Notes: generated by a model not told the origin, from the sequence alone. Positions 1 through 11,439 are shown, counted from the first letter of the stretch. The stretch is 64,000 nt of DNA from Perkinsus olseni (GCA_013115135.1 JABANP010000130.1:1-64000), one strand, 5' to 3'. Numbers and translations: made by a program.

Positions 1-506
1 TAAAGTCGTCGAGAGGACATCGATCGTACTGATGGCGTAGCTTCTTACCTGATAGAAGGGCCCGCCAGCGGCGGGGTTGTCCTCTCGAGGTCGCTGCTTG
101 GCCAACGCCTGGGGATGGACAACGGAATGGGGGAGGAGGTTGCATCGATCAGTGCTCAACGCTTACCGCCAGGTACTCATCATCTATGCATGGCAGGGAA
201 TCTTCAACCAACCCCGCAGCTCCCGTCGCACTCAGCCCGCACTGCGAAGATTCTGTTGATGCCCCTAGAATGCGTGGGCGGGTACCTTGGTCAGGACCCT
301 CACAGTCCGACGTTTGTCCTGCTCTATGCACTTGGGTGCTTCGAAACACTCGGGTCACCAATAGGGGGGTCTGACGGAAACGTCCCGCATAGAGCAATCG
401 GCTTGCTGCGACCCTCTACCGTCGTTAGCATCAGCGGCATCTCGTCTAGGTCGCGGGAGGACTTTATTCCTGGGGATGGATCGTGCTCGAGATGGATGAC
501 GATAGG
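1..506. other. No supported gene upstream of the copine 3' end
   Basis: Several overlapping short ORFs occur on both strands, but none shows a recognisable domain, signal peptide or plausible exon structure. The copine stop codon (complement 507-509) marks the right border. A 10-bp inverted repeat pairs 10-19 with 78-87; its meaning is unknown. Confidence 0.5.
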
Positions 507-3500
507 TTACTTGTTGTGATAGTAGTTGACGACCTCCCGCGGCACTTCGTCCAGGGTGGCCATGGCGAGCTCAGTATAGGACTTTATCCTTGAACTCATT
601 GAATGGTACAAATTGTACCTTGAACGTGGCTTCACGGTTGCTGGAAGGGTGGGGGCTCACGATGTCTCTTTCCATGGTTGAATGGTCGATTGAGGATACT
701 AGAGGGTGGTCGTCGGCGTCGAGTACATTCTGAAAGCATCAACATCCCGAATGGTTTACTTATCGCAGGTTTGGGAGGAGGGGCTCTGGGAGTTACGAAA
801 GAGTTGGTAAGCAAGTAAAGCACTGACCATCATCCCGAAGTCTTGATCCCCGACCCCCACGATGATGATTGACAACGGAGCTTTCGATGCTTCAACCTGA
901 TGTGAGCAAGGGAGACGAGTAGTTGCAAGCATTGTGTGTCAAGATACAATGCCAGTGCTGGCTAAGTGCAGACGGGCGTTCATTCACCGCCTCCCTCTCC
1001 ACAAAGTACGCAGGTTGTGGTATTCACACGAACCATCAGCCGAACTAAATTGTAGTCGTTAAGCTTTCACTCGAGAAGTCGGCATGAAGTAAGTATTTTA
1101 CGATAGCATCAATAGTAGCCTGGAGGTCCACGATGGCTCCATCCGTGAGAATCAGCAGTATAAAGTATCTAGGGGGCGCGAGCGTCCAATGGACCTCTGC
1201 TAGGAGGGCTCCAGGCTCACTTCTGTTCGTCTGTTTTCCCTACACTATACTGCTCAGCCCATCCTGACGCCAACTGTATTATCTATGACGACATAATTAT
1301 CGGTGGGGTATTTTTCAATCACCATGTACTTCAGAGAACATAGTAGGGCCGTGTAAATGGACTACTTGAAGGGCCTTTGCGGTAAGCATCAACAATACCA
1401 TCTACGCCCACGACTTCAGGGAGGAAGTAGTCACCCTGACCACGGAATTATAGTTGCTCATAAAAGTCATCATCACATTGCATGCGAACAGGTGGCTTGT
1501 ATGGCTGTAGTCCGGGGGCAACTTGGCGCCGAAACCGTAGACAGGATACTTCTTATCTGAGGTTGAAGATGGTCTGTCGCAAAGAACGTCTTCGGCGCTT
1601 ACCTTGATCGTAGTGCTCGAGGATCTCTCCGACAGCCCTGATCGCCATCACGTAATCTGACGACGGACGGAACAAGGCTGAACCGCGGAACTCACGACTG
1701 AGCCCTTACCGTTGGCACTGTGAGGATCATAGTAGTGCAACGAGGAGGGGTGGTTGGGGTCACCGTTGGAGAAGGTGAAATCTATTGCTACCTGAAGAGC
1801 CCTGAACTGGCATGATGAGAGGCAGACCCTTACGATAAGGTTGATCTCTAAACCCCCTTCAATGTACTCCAGGAAGGAAACGTGCTTGACCAGCTCTGAG
1901 GAGAAGGGCACGGTCCCGCAGATCAACAATGGGAAGTGAAGGATGGTGTGTTGAACCTCAAGCATCGTCAGCTATACTGACTAAATCGATCTCACGATGA
2001 GGGTCAGCCTCCGAGAACTCACCAATATTCTCCAGTGTGAGCGCTCCCGCCTCAGCGGCCTTGTCGTCTGGTCGCAGCAGCTGTACCACGACGGGGGCCT
2101 AGAAGTTACAAACCGATATAAAGTGCCTAATCTCTAATAAGATTACTTCCTTAATTGAGGCTGCCTGGAGGTCCGCGAGGGAACACGAGCCACTCCCGAT
2201 GAGCTTGTCGGGTCCCTTCTGGTCCATCATTTGGAACAACTGCGGAAGGGGCTGGCTGACTCCGAGAGGAGCCGCTTGATAGGCACTTACGATCTTCCTG
2301 GCCGGGTCTCCACGGCAAAGGGATTCTATGGGCAGCTCTGCGGTGGCGAAGCCTAGACAAAGTGCACACTTGCGAGGAGGACGAAGAAGTGATGGTGCGG
2401 TATGTACGAACGTGGCGAGGAAGACGAATTCCGTTCAGTCCATGGAAGTGAAGCAGCAAGGCTGTGTTGTCGCTTGGAACCAGCGGTCCCAATGAGAAAG
2501 ATTATGTCATGACACTGAATGGTGCCGGTAGAAGAGAATCAGGTTGCCTGCTGGACCTAGGCGGCGTCACCCGTCGGTGGTTCCGAGAGCTTAGACAAGC
2601 ACTCGAGTAAGTATTTTCAGCAGTAGCAGCAAGGTGCCGACCACCATCCAGTGAGGACCCTCAGTCTTACTAGGTTCTGAAGTGTCTTCAACAACCTCAG
2701 ATCTGTAGACAACAGGTAGAGGCGCTCCTGACTGTGCCTAGCTTCGACATAAGATACCCCCTTCCTTCATGACTTCTCTACCTCAGTGGCTGGCATCGCC
2801 CGCGATATCACAACATAATACCGCGGCTTTGAAAATAGTCCCTTCCCTGGGAGGCCAGTGCTGAGTACCAACTTTCGCTCAACTCAGGGCGGCTGGCCGA
2901 ACCCACCAGCGCATGTTGAATTTCACTGTCCGTTTGGTTCCTTGAACTTCTTCCGCTATAATGGTTATGCCACCTAACCTTGCATGCTCGTTGAAAGGTG
3001 TTGTGCAGATTTCTACCGTTCCCTGATGGCCTCGTAGAGTGCTCCAATTCTCGTGTGACGACGCCTCCCGGGCTGGTCACGATCTCAGCAAGGTGCATTT
3101 CCGCCAGGCCAAGGAAGTCACTTTCTCGGGACTTTCCAGTACTCTGAGGTACATGGTACCTGTCGCATACACGCCTGCATCATCAGTGAACCATGCGGTC
3201 CGTAAGGCGCCTAGTGACGGAAATCTTTCTCGTGCGTGCTGGACCGATTTATCTCAGCGGTTACCGCCGAGATACCGCTGAGCGGTACCACTATGCCACC
3301 AGAGAGCCCTACACTTCAAAGCGAACCTTTTGCTGCACTTCAAAGAGGAAGTCGAGGAAGATGCCTTGAGCGAAGGTCGGGTTTTGTGTATCCGGTAGAA
3401 TCTCTGTTCTTCCTGACAACAACCTTCATTCATTCAAGGTTATTCTCGAGTGCCGCCCTACCGATGAGTTGATATTTCTCGAGGCCGGACTTCAAGTATA

Positions 3501-3733
3501 CTTTAACTCGGCAGTTCGAGGTTCGTCGTAGTTTGCTACCCGCTAGTTTGAGCTCTATTCTGGTAACTGTGGAATGAGCCTCTCTCTGCGTTTACTGTAT
3601 TGTTGTGGTTACCTAAGTCCGGCGACTGGGTGGCTTCATCGCCCACCGCTTGAAGGGCCGCTTCTCGCACTTCGTCGTTGTCGCGTTTGATGCCGGTTTG
3701 GTATGATACTGACGATGACTGACGACATCCCAT
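507..3733 (-). CDS. Copine: two C2 domains plus vWA/copine domain
   Basis: A calcium-dependent phospholipid-binding protein of the copine family. Read on the minus strand, exons give in order: an N-terminus Met-Gly-Cys-Arg-Gln-Ser-Ser (start at 3733), a C2A segment (VTRIELKLAGSK ... LIGRAALENNLE, then DTQNPTFAQGIFLDF, about 3570-3310), a C2B segment (GGITIIAEEVQGTKRTVKF, LFSKPRYYVVISR, about 3000-2780), and the vWA/copine core: VAIDFTFSNGDPNHPSSLHY (about 1790-1730), DKKYPVYGFGAKLPP (about 1560-1510), GVDGIVDAYRK, ILLILTDGAIVDLQATIDA, LSIIIVGVGDQDFG and the tail DEVPREVVNYYHNK ending in TAA at 507-509. The order and wording match copines of plants and animals. G2 with Ser6 fits N-myristoylation, as in plant BONZAI copines. 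Introns are mostly 45-60 nt, with one near 300 nt. One extra base at 1371-1375 and one near 570 break the frame. Exon borders in 2000-2800 are uncertain; family identity is firm. Confidence 0.85.
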
Positions 3734-4403
3734 CAAAGGGGTTCGGCAAATAATAATGTACTTCGGTTAAGTCGGCCGACGGGCGGTAGGTCCACTTCGG
3801 AAAGCAGAATCAATCCGGACGCAACAAGCCCTCAGGTTCCACAATTCTCCTCTGGCCTCGCACCCCGTTCAATAGAGCAATTCTGAAACTCAGGGTCGAT
3901 TTTAACTCCACGTAAACTGTGGTTCCAAAGTCGATTATGAGTTCCAGAGCTTGTCAATCGAGCGATCCCTCAGACAACAACAACGCTCACCGTCACGTGA
4001 AAAGCAGAAAGCTGGAATTGTCCCTAGACTTTTCGGGCGTGCGCTAAACATCCTGCGCTGTACAGTGCTTGTGCGTGCGTGCAAGACATTTCCATTTTCC
4101 TTCCCTTTTCTTGTGATGTCCGTAGGATGTGGTACGCTGTCAGCATCCTTCGGCTTATCGACCGACTACGCTTCTTCGGGCGGTCACATGAAGGACTTGC
4201 CCTCCAACAACCCCGCCCATCAGGTGGTCTCCCTTCGCTGGTCCTTGTGAAGCTCCGTCAGGCTATGGTCTTGATGACAGGTCCCGGAAGAGTTTTGGAA
4301 TGTAGATTCCAATATCAGTAGCTGGGGCCAACATAAGACACGAAGGACAGCAGCTCACTTGGCCCATTCGGTCCACAGGCACGACCAAATACAGAAACTA
4401 AAG
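3734..4403. other. Copine upstream region holding a palindromic element
   Basis: Apart from the palindromic element at about 3863-3967, nothing recognisable is seen. ORFs of 80-99 codons on the plus strand (3951-4321) lack domain signatures and overlap the palindrome. The copine promoter presumably lies in the part next to 3733. Confidence 0.4.
3863..3967. mobile_element. Palindromic MITE-like element, copy 1 (degenerate)
   Basis: The left half (CGTTCAATAGAGCAATTCTG then AAACTCA..TCGATTTT..CCAC) is mirrored imperfectly by the right half, whose reverse complement reads CGCTCGATTGACAAGCTCTG then GAACTCA..TCGACTTT..CCAC. The element is about 105 bp with no coding capacity. The GTTCAATAGA end matches the end of the element at 43521. 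No clear target-site duplication is visible, so it is an old or decayed copy. Similarity to the other two copies is by eye. Confidence 0.45.
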
Positions 4404-4790
4404 CTACTTGGGAGCGAGTAGGTCCTTTGTCGGGTCTTCGTACTCATGTTCGTCGTTGTTATCAGCCGTCCGAGTAACAGTGGAATGCTCAGTGCTGACT
4501 CGTGCTTCCTGGAGGCCTTCGGGTACTCTCTCGGGGCGCGGGATAGACAGGGACGGCCCTGCTCAATCTTCCTCCCAGTCAACGTCGGTCGAGGCTTCCG
4601 AAGTCTCCAGAAGTACGTTGTGATCGACTGCCTTGTGGCCACCGTTGCCTGCTCAGTTTCCTCGAGACCTCCGTTGATGGTCTGTACCCCTCCGGTGTCA
4701 AGGCGCGTCGTGCTCATCTCGCTTATGACCAGCACGGCAAGACGTTTGCCGGCGGATTGCGACGTGGCTGGGATAACTGGAAACACGTGA
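4404..4790 (-). CDS. Possible 3' part of an unknown protein gene
   Basis: A minus-strand reading frame ends in an acidic, polar tail (TRTADNNDEHEYEDP, LLAPK, then TAG at 4404-4406), preceded by a Ser/Glu-rich stretch with VDWEED. An in-frame TGA near 4560 would have to be explained by a frame error or an intron. I recognise no family. Low-complexity reading frames also exist on the plus strand over the same bases, so strand choice rests only on the charged tail. Confidence 0.2.
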
Positions 4791-5733
4791 CCAAGAGGGA
4801 GGCGGCTAAAGCTGGCTCAAGGTGTCCATTCACATGCTGCTCGAGGGTTGAAGGCAGGCGCTTGCTACCCACAGAACAACTGCGAGGTCAATCCGGCGGC
4901 GATTTACTCTCTGAAATACCGTAAATTTGGCGAAGAAAGTAGCATGCATGAGTACCCTCGAAAGCCCTCCTTGCCGGTATTGGTGCGGAAAAAGCAGAAA
5001 GTGCTTCTGGCTCTGAAGTCGATCGGAAGCGCTGCACCACAGCCATCGACAGGACTACCCGATGGTTGTGATTATGGAGGAGCGCTGATGGTCCACAAGA
5101 CGCCACCTGAGACGTCTACTACACCTCTGAGTAAGCCCCCTCGGCCTTGCTCCCATTGAGAAGCTTCCCGAACCATCGCTCTGTAGGGCGTACAGTGTAG
5201 TTTATCGTGACTACTGAAAGCATTTGTCTGATAGTCTGTTGTGAACTTGCTGCCATATCCCTTTCAATATATATACCATGAAGACTTTGTTCACATAGCT
5301 CATCATCAGGTGCTCGAGTGAGTCGTACTCTCCCCCGATGACCAAGGCTCCCACTCACATGTCGTCATGTTTGCCTCACTGTTGTTCTGCTGTCCCTGGC
5401 TGCACACCACTACTCTGTTAGTCTTGTGTTGAGTACCGGCTTTCAATGCCTCGCTCTTGCGACTTCTCGCCCGCCGCCTTACGTTGGTATTACTTCTCTC
5501 GTGCCGTGGCTGCTCCTCTATCCCAGGGTATCGAAGACGTTCTCAGTAGTACTGCAATGCATTCACAGGCCAACTGGCGTTCTAGCGAAGCTGGTGGAAA
5601 AGCTAGGACCGCCAAGCCGACGAGTGGGTCTGCTGAGGTTGGGCATGGTCGTGAATGTGATCGTAGGGGCGCATTGTAGAAAGCTCCGAGGAACGTGTTG
5701 GTGGCAGCGAGTTTTAGTTTTCCCTCAAAAGTC
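4791..5733. other. Stretch without a supportable gene
   Basis: Short ORFs occur on both strands (for example plus 4848-5159, minus 5119-5358) with no recognisable motifs. The right end presumably contains the promoter of the Mpo1-like gene starting at 5734. Confidence 0.35.
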
Positions 5734-6678
5734 ATGCAATCGATTGCCGACTACTTCGACCTGCGTAAGGAGTTCGTCTCTTTTAAGATGTATCACAGGA
5801 ACATGCCCAACGAGATAGTTCATCTGGTGAGTACTCGCTCTCACCATGGCGGTCACTCTGGCTGAGGACGTGTCGCTCCTTCTTCAGATTGTCGAGCCCG
5901 TTCACTATATCTGTTTGCTGTTTCTGGTGAACAACTTCCTACCCTCCAGTGGACGGCACCGGAGTTAACCTCTGTCATCATGAATATGGTATACATGATA
6001 AGCTACCTCTTCATGGAGATTCCTGCTGGCATTTTATATATGCCGTTTATGGGCCTTTGGTAATAGCATGCAAGGGAGTGGTCGAGTGGTTTGGCGGAAG
6101 GTTACAATCGAAGTGGTTGTCGGTTCGAGGACTGGGGGAGGCATTTTTCCGCTATTCATCCCCCACCAGTAGTCCACCCATGCGTGGTGCGTGATCTCCA
6201 TCTTATCAAAAGGTATGGGAATGGCATGCCTCAGCGCATCGCCACTAGCTCTTCGTTCCCAACTGATAGGGGCCTATCTTCGTAATATGATTATCAAATT
6301 TTGGAGTTTTTTCAGCTTCATTCAACTCGACGTTGTTTACTCGACGCGCTTCCTCAAGGTACTACGTGGCAGTTTACGTGCTCCAGGAAGATGAGTGGCT
6401 TTTAGTGCTTGCCACTCTGGTTACCTGCTGGATATCACTATTGTTATCTCATGCGTACCTAGAACACAAGACACCCCCGCCGGACCATTCTTCCTTCAAG
6501 GTTTCCACGGCGCGTTGTTCTTCATCTGGCTAGATGTAAGTCGCATGTGGTTGTTGTTGACGGCCCTCTCCATCAGTGGTCTTTCTGAAATCAGTTGCTC
6601 TTCCACTTCGGTTACAAGCCTCATCTACGTGGAGAGATCGACGCATTGGTGGCTTCGAAGGATAAGAAGGCTCAGTAG
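5734..6678 (+). CDS. Mpo1/DUF962-like membrane protein, copy 1
   Basis: A small integral membrane protein related to yeast Mpo1 (YGL010w/DUF962), a family whose yeast member acts in fatty-acid alpha-oxidation at the ER. Exons: 5734-5826 (MQSIADYFDLRKEFV.. ..YHRNMPNEIVHL), 5888-6059, 6359-6535 and 6595-6678. Landmarks are YHRN near the N-terminus, PAGILYMPF in the second hydrophobic block, SHAYLEHKTPA (the GHGxxExRxPA box of the family), FFIWLD and HFGYKPHL near the end. Introns are 61, 299 and 59 nt. It aligns residue for residue with the paralogue at 8604. Frame breaks at about 5947 (CCC) and 6473 (CCCCC) are each repaired by adding one C, which also restores equal length with the paralogue. 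The His of the GHG box is kept but both Gly are changed (SHA), so function may differ. Confidence 0.75.
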
Positions 6679-7289
6679 AGAGCATCCAGGCTCCGGCGCT
6701 CGGCTACAACTCCTGTCAGGAGATAGACCCCACCCTATTTGTTATTCGAAATTCCCTTTCTCACCCTCCTCGTCATCTTTGTTTTGAGTTCTAATTGATG
6801 GCGTTTCCAGTCGGCCGCAGCAGTTGATGAGCAGGCCGTCTACCATCACTCTGCGCAGAGCCACCATCACAGGTTACACATCCCCGACTCCCGTGATCGG
6901 CCCACTCGCCGACTGCCGCTCATTGATCGATTATCGCTCGCCTGCTCGAAACGTTCGAGACTGGCAGAATTCCAAGGTGACAATAAATCGCAATGTGTTG
7001 ATGGTTCGTTTCGCCCAGGGCTGCAACTGCCATTGGCCATCAGGCACCTTTGGGTTTTCCGCCGCTCGGGTATGGAAGAGTCAAAGGCGTACGCGCTTGG
7101 TGAGCGCGTAGAACTAGGCCCTAGCAACTGAGCCGCCGGCAAAAGTGCCGAGTCTTCGGCTACCACATCGAAATGATGTTGATACGTAGTCAAACTGTGG
7201 AGGGGTGGAGCCGCTCAGGATCATGAAATGAGCCTCAGGTTGCCTTGACTTTGCCATCGTACCGCGGCAGTTTAGTGTTGCTAGACGTT
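6679..7289. other. Intergenic stretch
   Basis: No domain-bearing ORF. Short frames on both strands (6824-7193) look random. It separates the stop of the Mpo1-like gene from the start of the secreted-protein gene at 7290. Confidence 0.4.
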
Positions 7290-7748
7290 ATGGGCGGCCT
7301 CTTCTACGCCATCTGTTGCTTACTCTACTCAAGTGTTGCGATCTCACTCGGAGGTGGACAGATTAGGAGGACGCTTGACGGTCTATACGGACGAAAATGG
7401 AAAGTTGGGCATCATGAAGTTGATATCATATACGAATTCTTCAAGGATAGTAACGGCGATTCGATGGTCACTGTTGGGTTGGTTTGTGACGGTGTTCACT
7501 CGGAGAATAGAGAGTACCCTGTGAGGCTGTTTTCTGACGAGGATTACGAAGTCCTGTTTGGGGATGAGTACGACGGGTTCATGGAAGAGATACGTGCTCA
7601 GTGTGATTTCTTGGAGGTCACCGATGGCGACTTTATACAGATTCATCCTGAAGTGTTTGACATGATAAGTGTCTCCGTAGGAGGTCAAAGGCTAGCGTTG
7701 CAAACAGCATCAATGGAGACTTATATGTATTCTGTCGCGCCCCATTAG
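7290..7748 (+). CDS. Short putative secreted protein, single exon
   Basis: An uninterrupted 152-residue ORF that starts at the Met at 7290 (an upstream in-frame Met at 7245 exists). That start gives a typical signal peptide: MGGLFYAICCLLYSSVAIS. The mature part is acidic and looks folded, with EVDIIYEFFKDSNGDSM, VTVGLVCD and FSDEDYEVLFGDEYDGF. It has two Cys in the mature chain and no transmembrane segment at the end. I do not recognise the family; in this setting it is probably a lineage-specific secreted protein. It sits between the two Mpo1-like genes on the same strand, which suggests it was caught inside a duplication or inserted there. Confidence 0.65.
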   Translation: MGGLFYAICCLLYSSVAISLGGGQIRRTLDGLYGRKWKVGHHEVDIIYEFFKDSNGDSMVTVGLVCDGVHSENREYPVRLFSDEDYEVLFGDEYDGFMEEIRAQCDFLEVTDGDFIQIHPEVFDMISVSVGGQRLALQTASMETYMYSVAPH

Positions 7749-8603
7749 GACGCGCCATGAACTGCTTGGCTCTGTGATGCTGTACCACGGTGTTGATATG
7801 TTAAAGATGCAAGGTCGTAGGATACACTTCTGGTTGTGTTGATCATTGCCGCACACTCCGTCATACTGGACAGCTGTATGTAAGATAGCTATCGCATCAT
7901 CAGCGGGAGTGGAGATCCGGCATTGCCAATGCCGCATTGGGGACTGTTGGAATCATCTTCTGAATGAAGACCTTCTGGTGCTAGTTTGCGGTGTAGCATG
8001 AACAGGAATCCGCTGACTGAAATTTCCGTTGCGCCTCGCATCGGCCGCCGCCGAGTGTCATGAGAGCAGGTTTCTCACACTATGCTATCATATGAAGCCC
8101 TCTTACGGCGACACTGTGTTGTCCACCGAAAGTCAATGTGTCCTTGGCACGACCGTGCCGCTTCCCACTCAGCACGAGTAGTAGTACCTCTTTACCATCG
8201 AGGCGTCAGTCAGTGAATTATGAAGATACGGGGGGTTCAGAGCTCACTAGATCAGAAATTTGTAGAGCTTTCGGATGGTGTAGTTTAGTGGAACAGTGCT
8301 CTCTTCTCAGCGAGAAAAAGGGTTTTAGAATTGTCTTGCCGGCCCAGAGTTAATTTACACAGTGATCTCGCGCTATCTCCTATGGATGATCCTTTGGACA
8401 GTCCAAAGGTCACACAACCCTCCCTAGGATATCCGCATTCGCGATGAATTTATTGCGCAGGGAGAATCGATTGAAATGGCGCGCGCGGGCCGCCTTTCAA
8501 GGGTCAACATTGATCTTGTTGTCGGTTTGGTCAGTCTCTTCTAGCTTATAACGCGGTGTTGTTGTCATTTTTCAGACTTCGTTGTTTTCTGTGTCATCTT
8601 GAA
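7749..8603. other. Intergenic stretch
   Basis: No supportable gene. A 71-codon plus-strand ORF at 8138-8353 is Ser/Arg-rich without features. The segment before 8604 should carry the promoter of the second Mpo1-like gene. Confidence 0.4.
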
Positions 8604-9524
8604 ATGTCATCATCCTATTTCGACATAAAGCAGAACTACCCCTTCTATGCAGCTTATCACAGGAACAAGTGGAACAAGGCCATCCATATGGTAATAGAAT
8701 CTTCATTTACTGATAATAAGTTATCCCTATAATATACAAGAGCTACGACGCTGAAATCCCTTTTGAAAGGGCGCGTGAAGCGCTACTAGTGGCGCCTTTT
8801 AAAGACAATTCTCGAACTGGAGTCCGTATAATATCTAGTAACATACTATATCCGACATGTAGTACGTAACTACCAATGGCCAATAATAACTTGAGGCTCC
8901 TGATGAACACCCATCCGCCCTTTCCTGAATACCATCATTTTCCCATTTTCCATCAGGTCTGCGTCCCTCTGATATACTTGACATCCTTATTCCTAGTAAG
9001 GAGATACACCCCAGCCTTGTACGGCCCCATCACCTTGGCCACCCTAGTCCATGCATTCTATGTCTTGAGCTTCTGGTATATGGACTGGCCGGCGGCCCTC
9101 CTTTACACCCCCATCATGATGGCTATGTAGGCCACTCGGAATGCCTCGTCCAGTGGTATCTCCGGCTGTTTCAGGTATCTTGTCTCGGCTAATGTGCCGT
9201 TGAAGTACACCCCGCAAATGTGGGCTATATTCACAACTGCATGGATACTCCAGTTCATCGGTCATGGGTTCCTCGAGCGTCGTAGACCAGCGCTCGTCGA
9301 CAACTTCTTCCAGTCAATCCACGCTGCTGTCTTCTTCGTCTGGCTGCAGGTGAGGCAGGGGTCTGAGTAACCTTGCACTTATCATGGGTCGTTGGCTTAG
9401 GTGATGTTCCGGGCTGGGCTACAAGCCTGACTTGGACGATGAGCTCGTACTCTTGACACAGAAGGAATTGGAGAAGGCTGGTTTGCAGGAGAAGGAGAGC
9501 AGTAAAGGGGATAAGAAGGAGTAG
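8604..9524 (+). CDS. Mpo1/DUF962-like membrane protein, copy 2
   Basis: Second paralogue of the Mpo1/DUF962 family and closer to the family consensus. Exons: 8604-8690 (MSSSYFDIKQNYPFYAAYHR..), 8957-9126 (VCVPLIYLTSLFLV .. WYMDWPAALLYTPIMM), 9175-9349 (WILQFIGHGFLERRRPAL, VDNFFQSIHAAVFFVWLQ) and 9401-9524 (LGYKPDLDDELVLLTQKELE, then a charged Lys/Glu tail). Introns are 266, 48 and 51 nt. The GHGxxExRxPAxxDN box and the GYxPDL motif near the C-terminus identify the family. Four hydrophobic segments fit an ER membrane protein. In the last exon the frame is off by one base at 9409-9413 (TTCCGGGCTGG): dropping one G gives FRLGYKP, equal in length to FHFGYKP of copy 1. Exons 1-3 read through without error. 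Confidence 0.82.
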
Positions 9525-9873
9525 AGGACTTACCAAAACTTGCACATTCATTTTCCACCAAATTCTGATGAGTTGATGCAGCGTCTCTGTTCCCGAAATA
9601 CTTAACAGCACCCGATTTAATTATGAATACTCGTACAGGGTTTGGGTCGTCAATGATGGGTGTTGGGTCTTCCTAGGAAGCGCAGGGCTCCCGCGACGGC
9701 TACAGCTGCAGGTGTGAGCTCTGCGTCCCTATTCGGCGGTAGCTATTCTTCATCAACTTCCCCAGCATCCTCCCTCTATCAGTAGTAGTATTCAGTGTAT
9801 TATAGTGCCACACGACGCTGGAAAAGTGGAGAGCCGCCATCAGCAGTCATGCCTTCCTCGACGGCGTGCGGTC
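9525..9873. other. Short intergenic stretch
   Basis: No gene seen. A minus-strand ORF (9255-9611) is the shadow of the Mpo1-like last exon. The promoter of the glycosyltransferase gene is expected here. Confidence 0.4.
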
Positions 9874-11157
9874 ATGATAGGCCTAGCCGTCTTAACCGGT
9901 GCTCTGGCGTCATGGCTATTACGGGAGGAAGCTCGGTTCTTCGGAGGTGATGCCTCAGGCAGAGCTTGGAGGTTATCGTCGTCATAGGTGCGCTATGGGA
10001 CACTTTACTCTCCTACAATGCCAAGGGCGGCGCTCAGCTTGTAGTGCTCCACGCGCCACATGGCCAAGCGGATTCGGAAAGACGGCCGCCGAAGAGGTTC
10101 TCAGCGCCGAGCGCTGTAGTAGAGGGCATCGGTCCCCGCGGTGAAGGCTGCGGTGACGTCAGGCGCCACAATCCGGTATTGATTTCAATCTTACTGTCAC
10201 TTGGAACCGCTTCGATCGGACTGCCATTCCGAAAGCCAGAGAGAAGTTCCTGGACGCCCGGGCGGTGACTTACGTCACAGCTTGCTTCATGGAGGACGTG
10301 GATAGAGAGGATGCCCTTGACCAAGACGGGACCAACCAGAATAATGATGATAGGGATGCGGTCATCAGGAATAGGAAGGAGAGAATTGATCGCTTTAAAG
10401 TGACGAGTGGGAGCGGACAGATCTTTCTCGTCGAAGCAGCCGTCGCCCGCCTGGAAGTACCGAATTCTCGTGGCCTCCTCAGGCCCAGTTATCGATGGCG
10501 TTGTGTTCGCTGCTTGCCACGACTAACCCCTCGAGAGTTCTCGTCATCGCCAACAAATTCTGCACTGACGATGATGATTTTATGAAGGTGTTGGCCGGGA
10601 ACGGCATAGCAGTAGTGGACGTGGGCGTCGGGTACCGCCACTGGCCGCCTGTCCTGAAGGGGGAATACCCTCGCTTGACCTGCTGCCTCTTCACATTCAA
10701 TAAGTTATTGATTTGGAGGCTCGGGGATATCCTTCCCGAGGGCGAGGATACACCGATCGTGTGGTACGACAGTGATATCCTGTGGAAGAAAAACGCTACG
10801 GTTGGGCTCATCGAGAAGTACCGGGATGCGTACGATGGCAATGGCGTTGTTGCGGCTCAGTGGCCTGCTGAGTTCATGAAAGGAGATGTTGTCCTTAACA
10901 GCGGTGTGATGCTCTTACGACCGAGTACAGAGATCTTCCTGAAGCTCGAAGCCTCCTGGGCTAACGGCGAGTATAAATTGGTGAACGCCGAGAAAGACCG
11001 CTACAGGCGATCAGGAGGTGGTGAACCATCGACTGCTTTTCTATATGGTGACGAGGTTTTCAGGTTATCAGTAGTCTTTGTGGGTCTGATGGGGGTGGCT
11101 GTGGTGGGCCATGGATCAGGCTGGACGTTTGTGACAACTACAGGAGGTAGACAGTAG
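9874..11157 (+). CDS. GT8-like glycosyltransferase with N-terminal membrane anchor
   Basis: A probable Golgi or ER type-II membrane glycosyltransferase. The start at 9874 gives a short tail and one hydrophobic anchor (MIGLAVLTGALASWLL). The catalytic part is clearest in the frame 10495-11060: a DxD metal-binding motif WYDSDILW (Asp codons at 10768 and 10774), EFMKGDVVLNSGVMLLRPS (the family's NSGVxLxxPS block) and KLEASWANGEYKLVNAEKDR. This order matches glycogenin/GT8-type enzymes that use nucleotide sugars. The segment 9990-10495 contains exons I cannot join with certainty (for example ERIDRFKVTSGSG) and introns of unknown position. The 3' end is uncertain: a Lys/Arg-rich stretch at 11300-11360 may be the true C-terminal tail. 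The sugar and acceptor cannot be read from the sequence. Confidence 0.6.
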
Positions 11158-11439
11158 CAGTGGAGGGATGGGGAGTCTCTTGTCAAGGTACGAATTCCAA
11201 AAGCACTGTAATGAGAGTGAGGTGCTGCTGTGGCATCCCCAACCCGAGGTGGCGCAGGAAGGTGGTTGACTTCAAGAGCTCAAGGTTCGTCGAGAGCATG
11301 GAACGTGGCCGATGTCGACCGAAACGCGTAAGAAAAAGAAAAAGAAGAAGACGAGATAATTTCTGTTGTCTCTGACCTCGTTGGGCTGTTGAGTTTTATG
11401 AGAGTGTGAGGGGTCCTGAATTGAGAGAAATTCTGTGCT

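Noticed and set aside
10..87. 10-bp inverted repeat CGAGAGGACA/TGTCCTCTCG spanning a tRNA-sized interval.
   Set aside because: No T-loop, D-loop or anticodon arm can be drawn inside it; reported only as an unexplained short inverted repeat.
5930..6480. Frame jumps in Mpo1-like copy 1 next to CCC, resembling the CCC-type frameshift sites of Perkinsus mitochondrial genes.
   Set aside because: The gene is nuclear with introns, adding one C at each site restores alignment with the paralogue, and frame breaks elsewhere in the window occur at other runs (A4, T4, G4).
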